The notes under the pieces: generated by a model | What the model was told of the DNA's origin: nothing | The model's input: the letters and a program-made list of their open reading frames with translations, nothing else | The model's database searches: none | Source of the DNA: JBDTMT01 sp033764095 | GTDB taxonomy: Bacteria; Desulfobacterota; Binatia; HRBIN30; CADEER01 | Direction of reading: 5' to 3' | Assembly: GCA_033764095.1 (NCBI GenBank) | Contig: JANRJF010000258.1 | Location: 1 to 15,508, forward strand | DNA: 15,508 bases | Position numbers and translations under genes: made by a program | In this document: positions 6,467 to 15,286 of the stretch, piece after piece | Position numbering within the stretch: the first letter of the stretch is position 1 | Layout: every line of letters begins with the position of its first letter

Positions 6467-7517
6467 CGGGATTCTCCTCCTTGGATCGCGGCGCGAGGCC
6501 GATGCGCCAGGCGATGGCGTCGAGCAGCGCCTCGGCGCGTTCCACCGCGGGCGCGATGCGTAGCGCAACCAGCTTGCCGGTTGCAAAGGGGAAGGCCTCC
6601 AGCTTGACGAGGTCCTTCTCGGTGGTGACCACCAGCTCGACGTCGTGACCGCGGCGGGCGATGCGCTGCCAGTCCTCGCGCGTGTAGCGGTGGTGGTCGG
6701 GGAACTCGAACACCTCTTCGATCTCCGCCTCCCAGCGGCGCAGCACGGCGTAGAAGCTGTCGGCGCGCGCCACGCCGCTGACCGCGACGACGCGGCGGCC
6801 GGCGAGATCGCCCATCGAGCGCGGCAGCCAACGGCCGCCGACCGATTCGACCAGGCCGACGGCGTCGAGCCGCGCGACGAAGCTCGGCACGCGCAAGCCG
6901 GCCGGCGCCGGCGGCGGCGGATCCTCGTCGCGCGCCATCAGCACCACCGCGTCGGCGCGGCGCAGGGCGCTGAGCGGCTCGCGCAGCGGTCCGGCCGGCA
7001 GCAGCGGCCCGCGCCGCGCGTCGAGCAACACCAGGTCGAAGTCGCGCGCCAGGGCGCGGTGCTGGAAGCCGTCGTCGAGCACGACGACGCCGGCGCCGAG
7101 CTGCGCCGCGGCCGTCGCGCCCTCGACGCGGCGCGGCGCGGTGACCACCGGACCGGGGAACAGCTTGGCGAGCATCACCGGCTCGTCGCCGGCGATCTCC
7201 GGACCGACCTCCGGCCCCTGCCCGCGTGAGACGATGGTGACGCCGCGCGCCGAGCCGCCGTAGCCGCGCGAGACGATGGCCGGGCGCGCCCCGCGCGCCG
7301 CCAGCGCGCCGGCCAGCCACAGCGTCATCGGCGTCTTGCCGGTGCCGCCCACCGCCAGGTTGCCGATGCTGACCACCGGTACCGGTGCACGCCGCGCGCG
7401 CAGCGCGCCGAGCGTGTAGCCGAGCCCGCGCAGCCCGACGCCGAGGCCGAACAGGCCGCTCAACGGCCGCAGCGCCAGCGCGCCCATCTGGCCGGCGGTG
7501 CCGCGCCGCTCCCACAC
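6453..7517 (-). CDS. lpxK: Tetraacyldisaccharide 4'-kinase
   Basis: LpxK phosphorylates the 4' position of the lipid A disaccharide at the inner membrane, making lipid IVA. The protein has 354 residues from the GTG at 7517. SIGNLAVGGTGKTPMTL (50-66) holds the P-loop. VVLDDGFQHRAL (146-157) carries the conserved acidic-histidine motif. PAGPLREP (174-181), FPDHHRYT (272-279) and TTEKDLVK (298-305) are further family signatures. The hydrophobic N-terminal stretch (about 15-38) matches the membrane-associated helix of the family. I prefer the GTG at 7517 to the ATG at 7487 because it restores the usual N-terminal helix and lies 5 bp after the waaA stop, behind a GGAGTGAGG site. The 3' end overlaps the Trm112 gene by 14 bp. 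Confidence 0.93.
   Translation of the reverse strand: MWERRGTAGQMGALALRPLSGLFGLGVGLRGLGYTLGALRARRAPVPVVSIGNLAVGGTGKTPMTLWLAGALAARGARPAIVSRGYGGSARGVTIVSRGQGPEVGPEIAGDEPVMLAKLFPGPVVTAPRRVEGATAAAQLGAGVVVLDDGFQHRALARDFDLVLLDARRGPLLPAGPLREPLSALRRADAVVLMARDEDPPPPAPAGLRVPSFVARLDAVGLVESVGGRWLPRSMGDLAGRRVVAVSGVARADSFYAVLRRWEAEIEEVFEFPDHHRYTREDWQRIARRGHDVELVVTTEKDLVKLEAFPFATGKLVALRIAPAVERAEALLDAIAWRIGLAPRSKEENPDGPQ
6474..6482 (-). promoter_or_regulatory. Strong ribosome binding site for the Trm112-like gene
   Basis: On the minus strand this reads AAGGAGGAG, 7 nt before the ATG at 6466 and inside the lpxK reading frame. It is the clearest Shine-Dalgarno site in the window and it decides the start of the small gene. 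It contrasts with the genes that follow palindromes, which show none. Confidence 0.85.
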
Positions 7518-7522
7518 CGCCC

Positions 7523-8896
7523 TCACTCCACCCCCAGCAGCGGCGCGACCAGCGCCCAGGTGCGCTCCAGCGACTCGGCACGCGCCGCGGCGACGCCGCG
7601 GCCGCGCGCGCCGGCGGCGTCGGCCGCCTCGCGGCGGGCCAGCAGCCCGTCCCAGTACTGCGCCAGCTCGCCCGGCGTGCGCACCACCTCGGCGGCGTCG
7701 GCGTCGCACAGCGCCTGCGCCGCGGCGGCGACGTTCTCGGTGTGCGGACCGAAGGCGGTCGGACGGCCAAAGGCCGCCGGCTCCAGCACGTTGTGGCCGC
7801 CGATGGTGTCCACCACGGTGCCGCCGACGAACGCCACCCAGCCGACCGGGAGGAAACGCGCCAGCTCGCCGAGGCTGTCGAGCAGCAGCACCTGCGTCTC
7901 GACCGGCACGTGCTCGGTGAGCGCGCTGCGCCGCGCCCAGCGCATACCGCCGGCGGCGAGCAGCTCGGCGACCGCCTCGAAGCGCTCCGGCCGGCGCGGC
8001 GCCAGGATCAACACGGCATCGCGGTAGACGCGCAACAGGGTGGCGAAGGCCTGCAGCACCAGGGCTTCCTCGCCGGCATGCGTGCTGGCGGCGATCAGCA
8101 CGCGACGCTCCGCCAGGCCGGCGAGCGGCGGCGGCTCGACCGTGGTCGCCAGGCGCGCCGCCTTGAGCGAGCCGGTGACGCGCACGCGCGCCGGCGGCGC
8201 GCCGAGCGCGATGATGCGCTCGGCATCGGCCTCGGTCTGCATGCCGAACGCCGCCACCTGCGCCAGCGCGGCGGGAAACAGCGGACCGGCCCAGCGGTAG
8301 CGCTCGACCGCGCCGGGCGACAGGCGGCCGCTGACGATCGCCGCCGGCGCCCCGACGCGCGCCGCGGCGCGCAGCAGGCCGGGCCACAACTCGGTCTCGA
8401 CGATCAGCAGCGCGCGCGGCCGCAGGCGGCGGAAGACGCGGTCGACGGTGCGCAGCGCGTCGACCGGCAACAGCGTCGCCAGATCGGCGTGCAGCTCGTC
8501 ACGCGCCACGGCGCGCCCGGTGAGGGTCGTGGTCGACACCACCACCGGCCGCTGCGGACAGCGCTCGCGCAACCGGCCGACCAACGGCGTGGCGGAGAGC
8601 GCCTCGCCGACCGAGGCGCAGTGCACCCACAGCGGCGGCTGCGCCAGCGCCGGCAGCGCGGCGTGCCCGAGGCGCTCGTCGAGGCCTTCGCGGAAACCGC
8701 GCTGGCGCAGCCACGGCCATGCCGCGGCCGCGCCCAGCGCGGCGAGGCCGCCGACCAGATCGTACCCCCAGTAGGTGAGCCGCGCCGCGATCGGCGACGG
8801 CGGCAGCCGCGGTGCGGCCGCAAGCGTGGCGGACGGCTCGCGGGGCGGCGGATCGTCAGCCCGCGCCGCGGCGTCGTCGGGGAAGAGCGAGGACAC
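7523..8896 (-). CDS. waaA: 3-deoxy-D-manno-octulosonic acid (Kdo) transferase
   Basis: WaaA (KdtA) transfers Kdo from CMP-Kdo to lipid IVA at the inner membrane. The 457 residues include VHCASVGEALS (91-101), with the catalytic glutamate Glu98. They also include IVETELWP (165-172), ASTHAGEE (270-277), GGTVVDTIGGHNVLEPAAFG (358-377) and GPHTEN (383-388). The number of Kdo residues added cannot be told. The GTG at 8896 is the only ordinary start available, because an in-frame TAA lies four codons further upstream. It gives about 38 extra, low-complexity residues before the normal N-terminal membrane segment (TYWGYDLVGGLAAL, 41-54). The start codon itself lies in a CACGGAG-type repeat remnant (8891-8919), so the extension may be repeat-derived. 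The start of lpxK follows 5 bp after the stop. Confidence 0.93.
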   Translation of the reverse strand: MSSLFPDDAAARADDPPPREPSATLAAAPRLPPSPIAARLTYWGYDLVGGLAALGAAAAWPWLRQRGFREGLDERLGHAALPALAQPPLWVHCASVGEALSATPLVGRLRERCPQRPVVVSTTTLTGRAVARDELHADLATLLPVDALRTVDRVFRRLRPRALLIVETELWPGLLRAAARVGAPAAIVSGRLSPGAVERYRWAGPLFPAALAQVAAFGMQTEADAERIIALGAPPARVRVTGSLKAARLATTVEPPPLAGLAERRVLIAASTHAGEEALVLQAFATLLRVYRDAVLILAPRRPERFEAVAELLAAGGMRWARRSALTEHVPVETQVLLLDSLGELARFLPVGWVAFVGGTVVDTIGGHNVLEPAAFGRPTAFGPHTENVAAAAQALCDADAAEVVRTPGELAQYWDGLLARREAADAAGARGRGVAAARAESLERTWALVAPLLGVE

Positions 8897-8919
8897 GGAG
8901 CCACAGGCTTACACGGAAA
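8891..8919 (-). repeat. Remnant of a CACGGAG/CACAGG word repeat at the waaA start
   Basis: Between the DUF374 stop (8933) and the waaA start, the plus strand carries GACACGGAGCCACAGG followed by ACACGGAAAC. These are the same CACGGAG and CCACAG words as E1 and the element at 14371, but in one orientation only. I found no inverted partner arm nearby. The waaA GTG lies inside the first word, and an in-frame TAA lies just upstream of it. It may be a decayed or half element; the short length leaves room for chance. Confidence 0.5.
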
Positions 8920-8932
8920 CGCGGCGGGATGC

Positions 8933-9640
8933 TCACCCCCGCGCCCGCGCCGGCGCGTCCACCATGCCCATCTCCGCCTCCACCGACTCGCTGAGTTGGA
9001 CGAGCCGCGCCTGCAGCTCGGTGACCAGCCCGGTCAGCTGCTCCGAGCTGGCGTCCTGCGGCACCGACAGCGGCGCACCGACGGCAACGCGTATACGTCC
9101 GAACGGCTTGGGCACGATCAGGCGGTCCCAGCTCTTCAACCGCCAGGCGCGCGTGGTGGCATAGGCGACCGGATAGATCGGCGCCGCGACCGCCTTGGCG
9201 AGGTGAATGACGCCCGGCTTGGCGACGTAGCGCGGTCCGCGCGGACCGTCGGGGAACACCATCATGTTGTTGCCGTGGCGGAAGGCGTCGACCAGCCGCA
9301 GAAATCCGCCCACCGCGCCGCGCGTCGCGGAGCCGCGCACGGTGGTGACCCCCCAAGCGCCGAGCAGTTGGGTCGCCATCTCACCGTCGCGATGCTGGCT
9401 CACCATGATGCACATCGGCGCCTCCTCGCCGAGCACCGGCAGGATCAGCAACCGATTGTGCCAGCACGCCAACACCGCACGTTCGTTGCGCGCCCAGCGC
9501 GCGCGCAGGTCGGCGTCGCCGACGTACTCGACGCGCAGCGAGCGGCGCAGCAGGAAGAGCAGCGGCCGCAACAGCCACGGCGCCAGATCGGCAAGCCGGG
9601 CGAGGATGCGGCGGCGCAGGGTGAGGGGTTTCTCACTCAT
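8933..9640 (-). CDS. DUF374 lysophospholipid-type acyltransferase (LpxJ-like)
   Basis: The protein has 235 residues with the ATG at 9640 (MSEKPLTLRRRI). It has a short hydrophobic N-terminal segment (PWLLRPLLFLL, 21-31), then ACWHNRLLILP (58-68), VSQHRDGEMA (80-89) with the acyltransferase His and Asp, and MVFPDGPRGPRY (127-138). These are DUF374 signatures. Members of this family described as LpxJ act as late acyltransferases that add secondary acyl chains to lipid A precursors. Its position between msbA and waaA supports such a role, and no LpxL-type gene is present in the window; the assignment of acyl position is not possible here. The start lies only 3 nt from palindrome E7, with no Shine-Dalgarno site. 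waaA starts 36 bp after its stop. Confidence 0.85.
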   Translation of the reverse strand: MSEKPLTLRRRILARLADLAPWLLRPLLFLLRRSLRVEYVGDADLRARWARNERAVLACWHNRLLILPVLGEEAPMCIMVSQHRDGEMATQLLGAWGVTTVRGSATRGAVGGFLRLVDAFRHGNNMMVFPDGPRGPRYVAKPGVIHLAKAVAAPIYPVAYATTRAWRLKSWDRLIVPKPFGRIRVAVGAPLSVPQDASSEQLTGLVTELQARLVQLSESVEAEMGMVDAPARARG

Positions 9641-9643
9641 TGT

Positions 9644-9720
9644 CGAGCCCGAGCCCGAGCCCCAGCCCGAGCCGGGCCCGCCTGGAAACGGGCTCGGGCT
9701 CGGGCTGGGGCTCGGGCTCG
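9644..9720. repeat. Word palindrome E7 (GAGCCC hexamer tandem, inverted)
   Basis: The left arm, 9644-9673, is five copies of a CGAGCC-type hexamer, the fourth being CCAGCC. The right arm, 9691-9720, is five copies of the inverted hexamer GGCTCG with the variant word one place over. The arms pair at 28 of 30 positions, with a 17-nt loop. It occupies nearly all of the 93-bp gap between msbA (stop at 9734) and the DUF374 gene (ATG at 9640). On the minus strand the hairpin ends 3 nt before that ATG, so a folded transcript would cover the ribosome site. Confidence 0.9.
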
Positions 9721-9733
9721 ATGGGAGCAGGCA

Positions 9734-11482
<1,749 letters not shown>

Positions 11483-11488
11483 GGCGGC

Positions 11489-12610
11489 TCAGGAGACCAG
11501 GCCGAGCGCCAGGTCGGCGGCGCGCGCCGCCGCGCCGGGCGCGCCGAGGCGCGCGCGCAGGTCCGCGAGCGCGGCGGTGACCGCGTCGCGCCGCGCGTAC
11601 ACGTCGCGCACCGCGGCGGCGATGGCCTCGGGCGTCACCGCGTCCTGGATCAGCTCGGGCAGCACGGCGCGGCCGAGGATGATGTTCGGCATGCCGATGA
11701 ACTCGACGTCGACCAGGCGGCGGGCGATCCAGTAGGTGAGCGGCGCGAGCTTGTAGACGATCACCAGCGGGCAGCCGAGCAGCGCCGTCTCCACCGTCGC
11801 GGTGCCCGAGGCGACCACCGCCGCGTCGGCGGCGGCGACGACGTTGTTGGTGTCGCCGTGCGCGACCGGGAGCGGCACGGCGGCGCCGTCGAGCGCGGCG
11901 CGCAGCGTATCGGCGTCGAGCGACTCGGCCAGGCAGACGATCGGCTGCCAGCCTTCGGCGATCAGCTGACGGGCCGCGGCGACCATCGGCGCGAAGAGGA
12001 AGGTCACCTCCTTGCGGCGGCTGCCGGGCAGCAGCGCCAGCACCGGCCGGTCGGGCGCCAGGCCGTAGTGCGCGCGCGTCTCGTCGCGGCCGCGCGTCGG
12101 CCGCACCACGTCGAGCAGTGGATGGCCGACGAACTCCGCCAGCCGGCGACCGTTGGTGTTGTAGACGCCCTCCTCGAACGGGAAGACGGCGGCCAGCTTG
12201 TCGACCCGTTCGCCGATGGTGCGGATGCGGCCCTTGCGCCACGCCCACACCTGCGGGGCGATGAAATAGAAGACCGGGATGCCGCGCCGCTTGGCCTGCT
12301 TGGCGAGGCGCAGGTTGAACTCCGGGTAGTCGATCAGCACGACCAACGCCGGGCGCTCCTCGTCGAGGAAGCGCACCAGGCGGCGATAGGCGCGCAGCAG
12401 GCGGCCGAGCGTGCCGAAGGTCTCGGTGAAGCCCATCGTCGCGACGTGCTCGGTGTCGACCAGCACGCGCATGCCGGCGGCGCGCAGGCGCGGCCCGCCG
12501 ATGCCGGCGAGCTCGAGGTCCGGCGCGCGCGCACGCAGCGCCGCGACCAGCGCGGCGCCGTGCAGGTCGCCCGACGCCTCACCGGCGACCAGCAGCACGC
12601 GCAGCGTCAC
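11489..12610 (-). CDS. lpxB: Lipid-A-disaccharide synthase
   Basis: LpxB (family GT19) joins UDP-2,3-diacylglucosamine and lipid X into the beta-1,6 disaccharide at the inner membrane. The protein has 373 residues from the GTG at 12610. Hallmarks are LLVAGEASGDLHGA (6-19), VLIDYPEFNLRLA (91-103), FYFIAPQVWAWRKGRI (114-129), LLPGSRRKE (193-201), ASGTATVETALLGCP (267-281) and VEFIGMPNIILGR (302-314). The start overlaps the oxidoreductase stop in a GTGA arrangement (4 bp), a clear sign of coupled translation. msbA follows after 6 bp. Length and motifs are normal. Confidence 0.95.
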   Translation of the reverse strand: MTLRVLLVAGEASGDLHGAALVAALRARAPDLELAGIGGPRLRAAGMRVLVDTEHVATMGFTETFGTLGRLLRAYRRLVRFLDEERPALVVLIDYPEFNLRLAKQAKRRGIPVFYFIAPQVWAWRKGRIRTIGERVDKLAAVFPFEEGVYNTNGRRLAEFVGHPLLDVVRPTRGRDETRAHYGLAPDRPVLALLPGSRRKEVTFLFAPMVAAARQLIAEGWQPIVCLAESLDADTLRAALDGAAVPLPVAHGDTNNVVAAADAAVVASGTATVETALLGCPLVIVYKLAPLTYWIARRLVDVEFIGMPNIILGRAVLPELIQDAVTPEAIAAAVRDVYARRDAVTAALADLRARLGAPGAAARAADLALGLVS

Positions 12611-13548
12611 ACCGTCTCCAGTGCGGCGCGGATGCGCTCGGCGACTTCCATGGCGCGCACCGCGGTGACGCCGTCGACCAGCGGCGTGGCGCGCGTACGT
12701 ACCGAGGCGACGAAGGCTTCGATCTCGTCGAACAGCGGGTCGGCGTCGCTGAAGTGCCGCTCGGTGGCGTCGATCGACGGCAGGCCGCCGTCCTGCGACG
12801 GCAGACGGCGTAGGACGCGGATGCTGCGGTCGCCGTAGTCGACCGACACGTAGGTGTCGGCCTGGAAGAAGCGGATCTTGCGCTCGCGCTTGGTGGCGAC
12901 GCGGCTGGCGGTGACGTTGGCGATGATGCCGCCGGCAAAGCGCAGGCGCGCGTTGGCGATGTCGGCGCGCTCCGACAACACCGGCACGCCGACCGCCTCG
13001 ACGCGCTCGAGCGGCGCGTGCACGACGCTGAGGATGACGTCGAGGTCGTGGATCATCAGGTCGAGGATGACGTCGACCTCGGTGCCGCGCTCGGTGAACG
13101 GCGCCAGCCGGTGGCACTCGATGAAGCGCGGATTGGTCAGTACGCCGGCGAGCTCGCGGATCGCCGGGTTGAAGCGCTCGAGGTGGCCGACCTGCAGGAT
13201 ACGCCCATGCTGCGCCGCCAGCGCGACCAGCGCGCGGCCCTCGTCGAGCGTCGCGGTGATCGGCTTCTCGACCAGCACGTCGACGCCGTTGGCGAGCAGC
13301 TGCGCGGCGACCGCGTGGTGGGCGGGGGTGGACACCGCGATGCTGGCGCAGTCGACCCGGCCGATCAGCGCCGCGACGTCGGGCAGCACCGGCGCGCCGA
13401 CCTTGGCGGCGATGGCCGCGGCGCGCGCCGCGTCGGCGTCGACCACGCCGACCAGCTCGACGCCCGCCAGGCTGGCGTACTTCTCGGCGTGGAAGGCGCC
13501 GAGATAGCCAACGCCGACCACCGCCGCGCGCACCACCTCAGCCGGCAT
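12607..13548 (-). CDS. Gfo/Idh/MocA-family NAD(P)-dependent oxidoreductase (candidate GnnA)
   Basis: The protein has 313 residues from the ATG at 13548 (MPAEVVRAAVVGVGYLGAFH). The Rossmann glycine motif is VGVGYLG (11-17). DVLVEKPITATLDEG (90-104) holds the catalytic-lysine EKP motif. ILDLMIHDLDVI (161-172) supplies the conserved histidine. The family oxidises or reduces sugar hydroxyls. In Acidithiobacillus, gnnA (this family) and gnnB (an aminotransferase) lie between lpxA and lpxB and convert UDP-GlcNAc to the 3-amino sugar used by LpxA. The position here is the same, so GnnA-like UDP-GlcNAc 3-dehydrogenase is a reasonable guess, but no gnnB is present in the window. It overlaps lpxI by 11 bp and lpxB by 4 bp, so it is firmly in the lipid A operon. 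The family is certain; the substrate is inferred. Confidence 0.85.
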   Translation of the reverse strand: MPAEVVRAAVVGVGYLGAFHAEKYASLAGVELVGVVDADAARAAAIAAKVGAPVLPDVAALIGRVDCASIAVSTPAHHAVAAQLLANGVDVLVEKPITATLDEGRALVALAAQHGRILQVGHLERFNPAIRELAGVLTNPRFIECHRLAPFTERGTEVDVILDLMIHDLDVILSVVHAPLERVEAVGVPVLSERADIANARLRFAGGIIANVTASRVATKRERKIRFFQADTYVSVDYGDRSIRVLRRLPSQDGGLPSIDATERHFSDADPLFDEIEAFVASVRTRATPLVDGVTAVRAMEVAERIRAALETV

Positions 13549-14353
13549 CGGCGCGCACTCCGACGATCGCCAGATCGGCGGCCGCGGCATCGGCGAGCAC
13601 TTGCTCGCGTTCCAGCAGCAGCGTCCTGCCGGCTTCCAAGGCCAGCACCGCGATGCCGGCCTCGCGGCAGGTGACCACCGTCGCCGGGCCGACTGCCGGC
13701 ACGTCGAAACGCAGATCCTGGCCCGGCTTGGCGACCTTCACCGCCACCGCGCCGCCGTGCCCCAGCGCGCCGCCGCGGCGCAGCGCCTCGTCGGTGCCTT
13801 CCACCGCCTCCACCGCCAGCACCATGCGCGACTTCACCACCACCGTCTGGCCGACGTCCCAGGCGCCGACCCCCTTGGCGACCGCCAGGCCGTGGCGGAT
13901 GTCGGCCCACTCCGGCTCGCTCGGCGCGCGCGCCGTCAACCGCCCCTCCGGCGTCAGGATGCTGGCCAGGAAGAGGGTCGACTCGACCACCGCGATGCCC
14001 TCGCCCTCCAGCTCCTCGGCGACGCCGCGCAGCAGAACGTCGTCGCCCCACTGGGTCAGCCGCGACAGAAAGCGCATGGCGCGCTCGTCGGGCGCGAAGT
14101 GCTCCAGCAGCGCCGCCTTGCGGATGCCACCGGCCATCACCGCGCGGCGCACCCCGGCGGCCTGGAAGGCGCGGATGATGGTGTCGAGCTGGCCGACCTT
14201 GATCCAGGTGCAGGCGTCGACCGCCGCTTCCAGCCGCGGATCGGTCTCGCCCTCGTGCGCAACCGCCACCACGCCGAGCCCCTCGGCCCTGGCGGTGCGC
14301 GCGAACAGCAGCGGGAAGGTGCCGTTGCCGGCGATGAGTCCGATTCGCTCCAT
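13538..14353 (-). CDS. lpxI: UDP-2,3-diacylglucosamine pyrophosphatase, LpxI type
   Basis: LpxI (DUF1009) hydrolyses UDP-2,3-diacylglucosamine to lipid X. It replaces the unrelated LpxH of enteric bacteria and is typical of alpha- and deltaproteobacteria. The protein has 271 residues from the ATG at 14353. It begins MERIGLIAGNGTFPLLFA, the standard start. Further signatures are AVMAGGIRKAALL (71-83), MVLAVEAVEGTDEAL (177-191) and AKPGQDLRFDVPAVGPATV (208-226). A longer frame to 14404 begins inside the palindromic element and was rejected. The 3' end overlaps the oxidoreductase start by 11 bp. The leader has no Shine-Dalgarno site; it consists of the T-rich trailer of the element. Confidence 0.93.
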   Translation of the reverse strand: MERIGLIAGNGTFPLLFARTARAEGLGVVAVAHEGETDPRLEAAVDACTWIKVGQLDTIIRAFQAAGVRRAVMAGGIRKAALLEHFAPDERAMRFLSRLTQWGDDVLLRGVAEELEGEGIAVVESTLFLASILTPEGRLTARAPSEPEWADIRHGLAVAKGVGAWDVGQTVVVKSRMVLAVEAVEGTDEALRRGGALGHGGAVAVKVAKPGQDLRFDVPAVGPATVVTCREAGIAVLALEAGRTLLLEREQVLADAAAADLAIVGVRADAG

Positions 14354-14370
14354 CGAACGAAAAGCCAAAA

Positions 14371-14466
14371 CCACAGATGAACACAGATCACCACCGATGA
14401 ACACGGAGGCGACCGTCTGGACGGCCGCCTCCGTGTCTATCCGTGGTTCTCAGTGTTCATCTGTGG
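14371..14466 (-). repeat. Word palindrome E8, same family as E1
   Basis: The left arm, 14371-14417, opens with CCACAGATGAACACAGAT and contains CACCGATGAACACGGAGG. The right arm, 14421-14466, is a close inverted copy ending TGTTCATCTGTGG. On the minus strand the hairpin is followed by GGTTTTGGCTTTTCG and then the lpxI ATG, so both structure and T-rich tract fit an intrinsic terminator or attenuator between lpxA and lpxI. The first 18 nt of this arm match E1 at 738 except at the final bases, and the similarity continues through the trailer to the next start codon (plus strand CATCGA, then an A-rich run, in both). The other arm supplies the lpxA stop. Confidence 0.9.
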
Positions 14467-15271
14467 ATTCCGGGTTCTTGCGCCGGCCTTCGCGACACAC
14501 CCCGCGTTGCGAGGCTTCGACGAAGGCGACGAAGCGCTCGACCTCGGGGACGGCGGCGAGCTCGGCGCGGATTTGGGCGGCGGCGGCGGCGACGCGCAGG
14601 CCGTGGCGGAACATGATCGCGTAGGCGCGGCGCAGCGCGCGCACCACGTCGGCCTCGATGCCGCGGCGCTTGAGGCCGAGCAGGTTGAGACCGTGCAAGG
14701 TGGCGCGGTCGCCGGTGGCGTTGCAGAACGGCGGCACGTCCTGCGACACCATCGAGCCGGCGCCGACGATCGCCGATTCGCCGACGCGCGCGAACTGGTG
14801 CACGGCCGACAGGGCGCCGAGCACGGCAAACGACTCGATGGTCACGTGGCCGCCGAGCTGCGTGCCGTTGGCGATGATGGTGCGGTCGCCGACGATGCAG
14901 TCGTGCGCGATGTGGGTGTAGTTCATCAGCAGGTTGCCGTTGCCGACCCGGGTCAGCATGCCGCCGCCCTCGGTGCCGGGCTGCAGCGTGGCGAACTCGC
15001 GGATGCGGTTGTCGTCGCCGATCTCCAGGCGGCTGTCCTCGCCGTGGAACTTGAGGTCCTGCGGCGGCGTGCCGACGGCGGCGAACGCGAAGATCTGGTT
15101 ACGCGCGCCGAGCCGGGTGAGGCCCTCGACGACGGCGTGGGCGCCGACGCTGGTGCCGGCGCCGAGTTGGACGCGCGGCCCGACGACCGCATACGGACCG
15201 ACCGTCACGCCGTCGGCCAGGGCGGCCGTCGGCGCGACGACCGCCGTCGGATGGATCTGCGCTCCGCTCAT
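14450..15271 (-). CDS. lpxA: UDP-N-acetylglucosamine acyltransferase
   Basis: LpxA adds the first 3-O-acyl chain to UDP-GlcNAc in the cytoplasm, forming a trimer of left-handed beta helices. The 273 residues show hexapeptide repeats (IHPTAVV, VGPYAVVG and so on, residues 6-175). QDLKFHGE (71-78) carries the lysine equivalent to E. coli Lys76. NYTHIAHDC (117-125) holds the catalytic base, His123, and the partner His120. AVHQFARVGESAIVGAGS (156-173) and GLKRRG (199-204) follow, with a helical C-terminal domain. Oddities: the position of E. coli His99 is Gln97 (TLQPGT instead of the usual TIHRGT), and the chain-length ruler Gly173 is Ala171. The tail EGRRKNPESTDEH extends past the normal end, and STDEH plus the stop come from element E8. 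The start is 15 bp after the Skp stop. Confidence 0.94.
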   Translation of the reverse strand: MSGAQIHPTAVVAPTAALADGVTVGPYAVVGPRVQLGAGTSVGAHAVVEGLTRLGARNQIFAFAAVGTPPQDLKFHGEDSRLEIGDDNRIREFATLQPGTEGGGMLTRVGNGNLLMNYTHIAHDCIVGDRTIIANGTQLGGHVTIESFAVLGALSAVHQFARVGESAIVGAGSMVSQDVPPFCNATGDRATLHGLNLLGLKRRGIEADVVRALRRAYAIMFRHGLRVAAAAAQIRAELAAVPEVERFVAFVEASQRGVCREGRRKNPESTDEH

Positions 15272-15286
15272 GCGGATCGGGCGCGG

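Noticed and set aside
14354..14404. Longer N-terminus for LpxI from 14404
   Set aside because: The extra residues are encoded by element E8; the standard LpxI start MERIGLIAGNG is at 14353.
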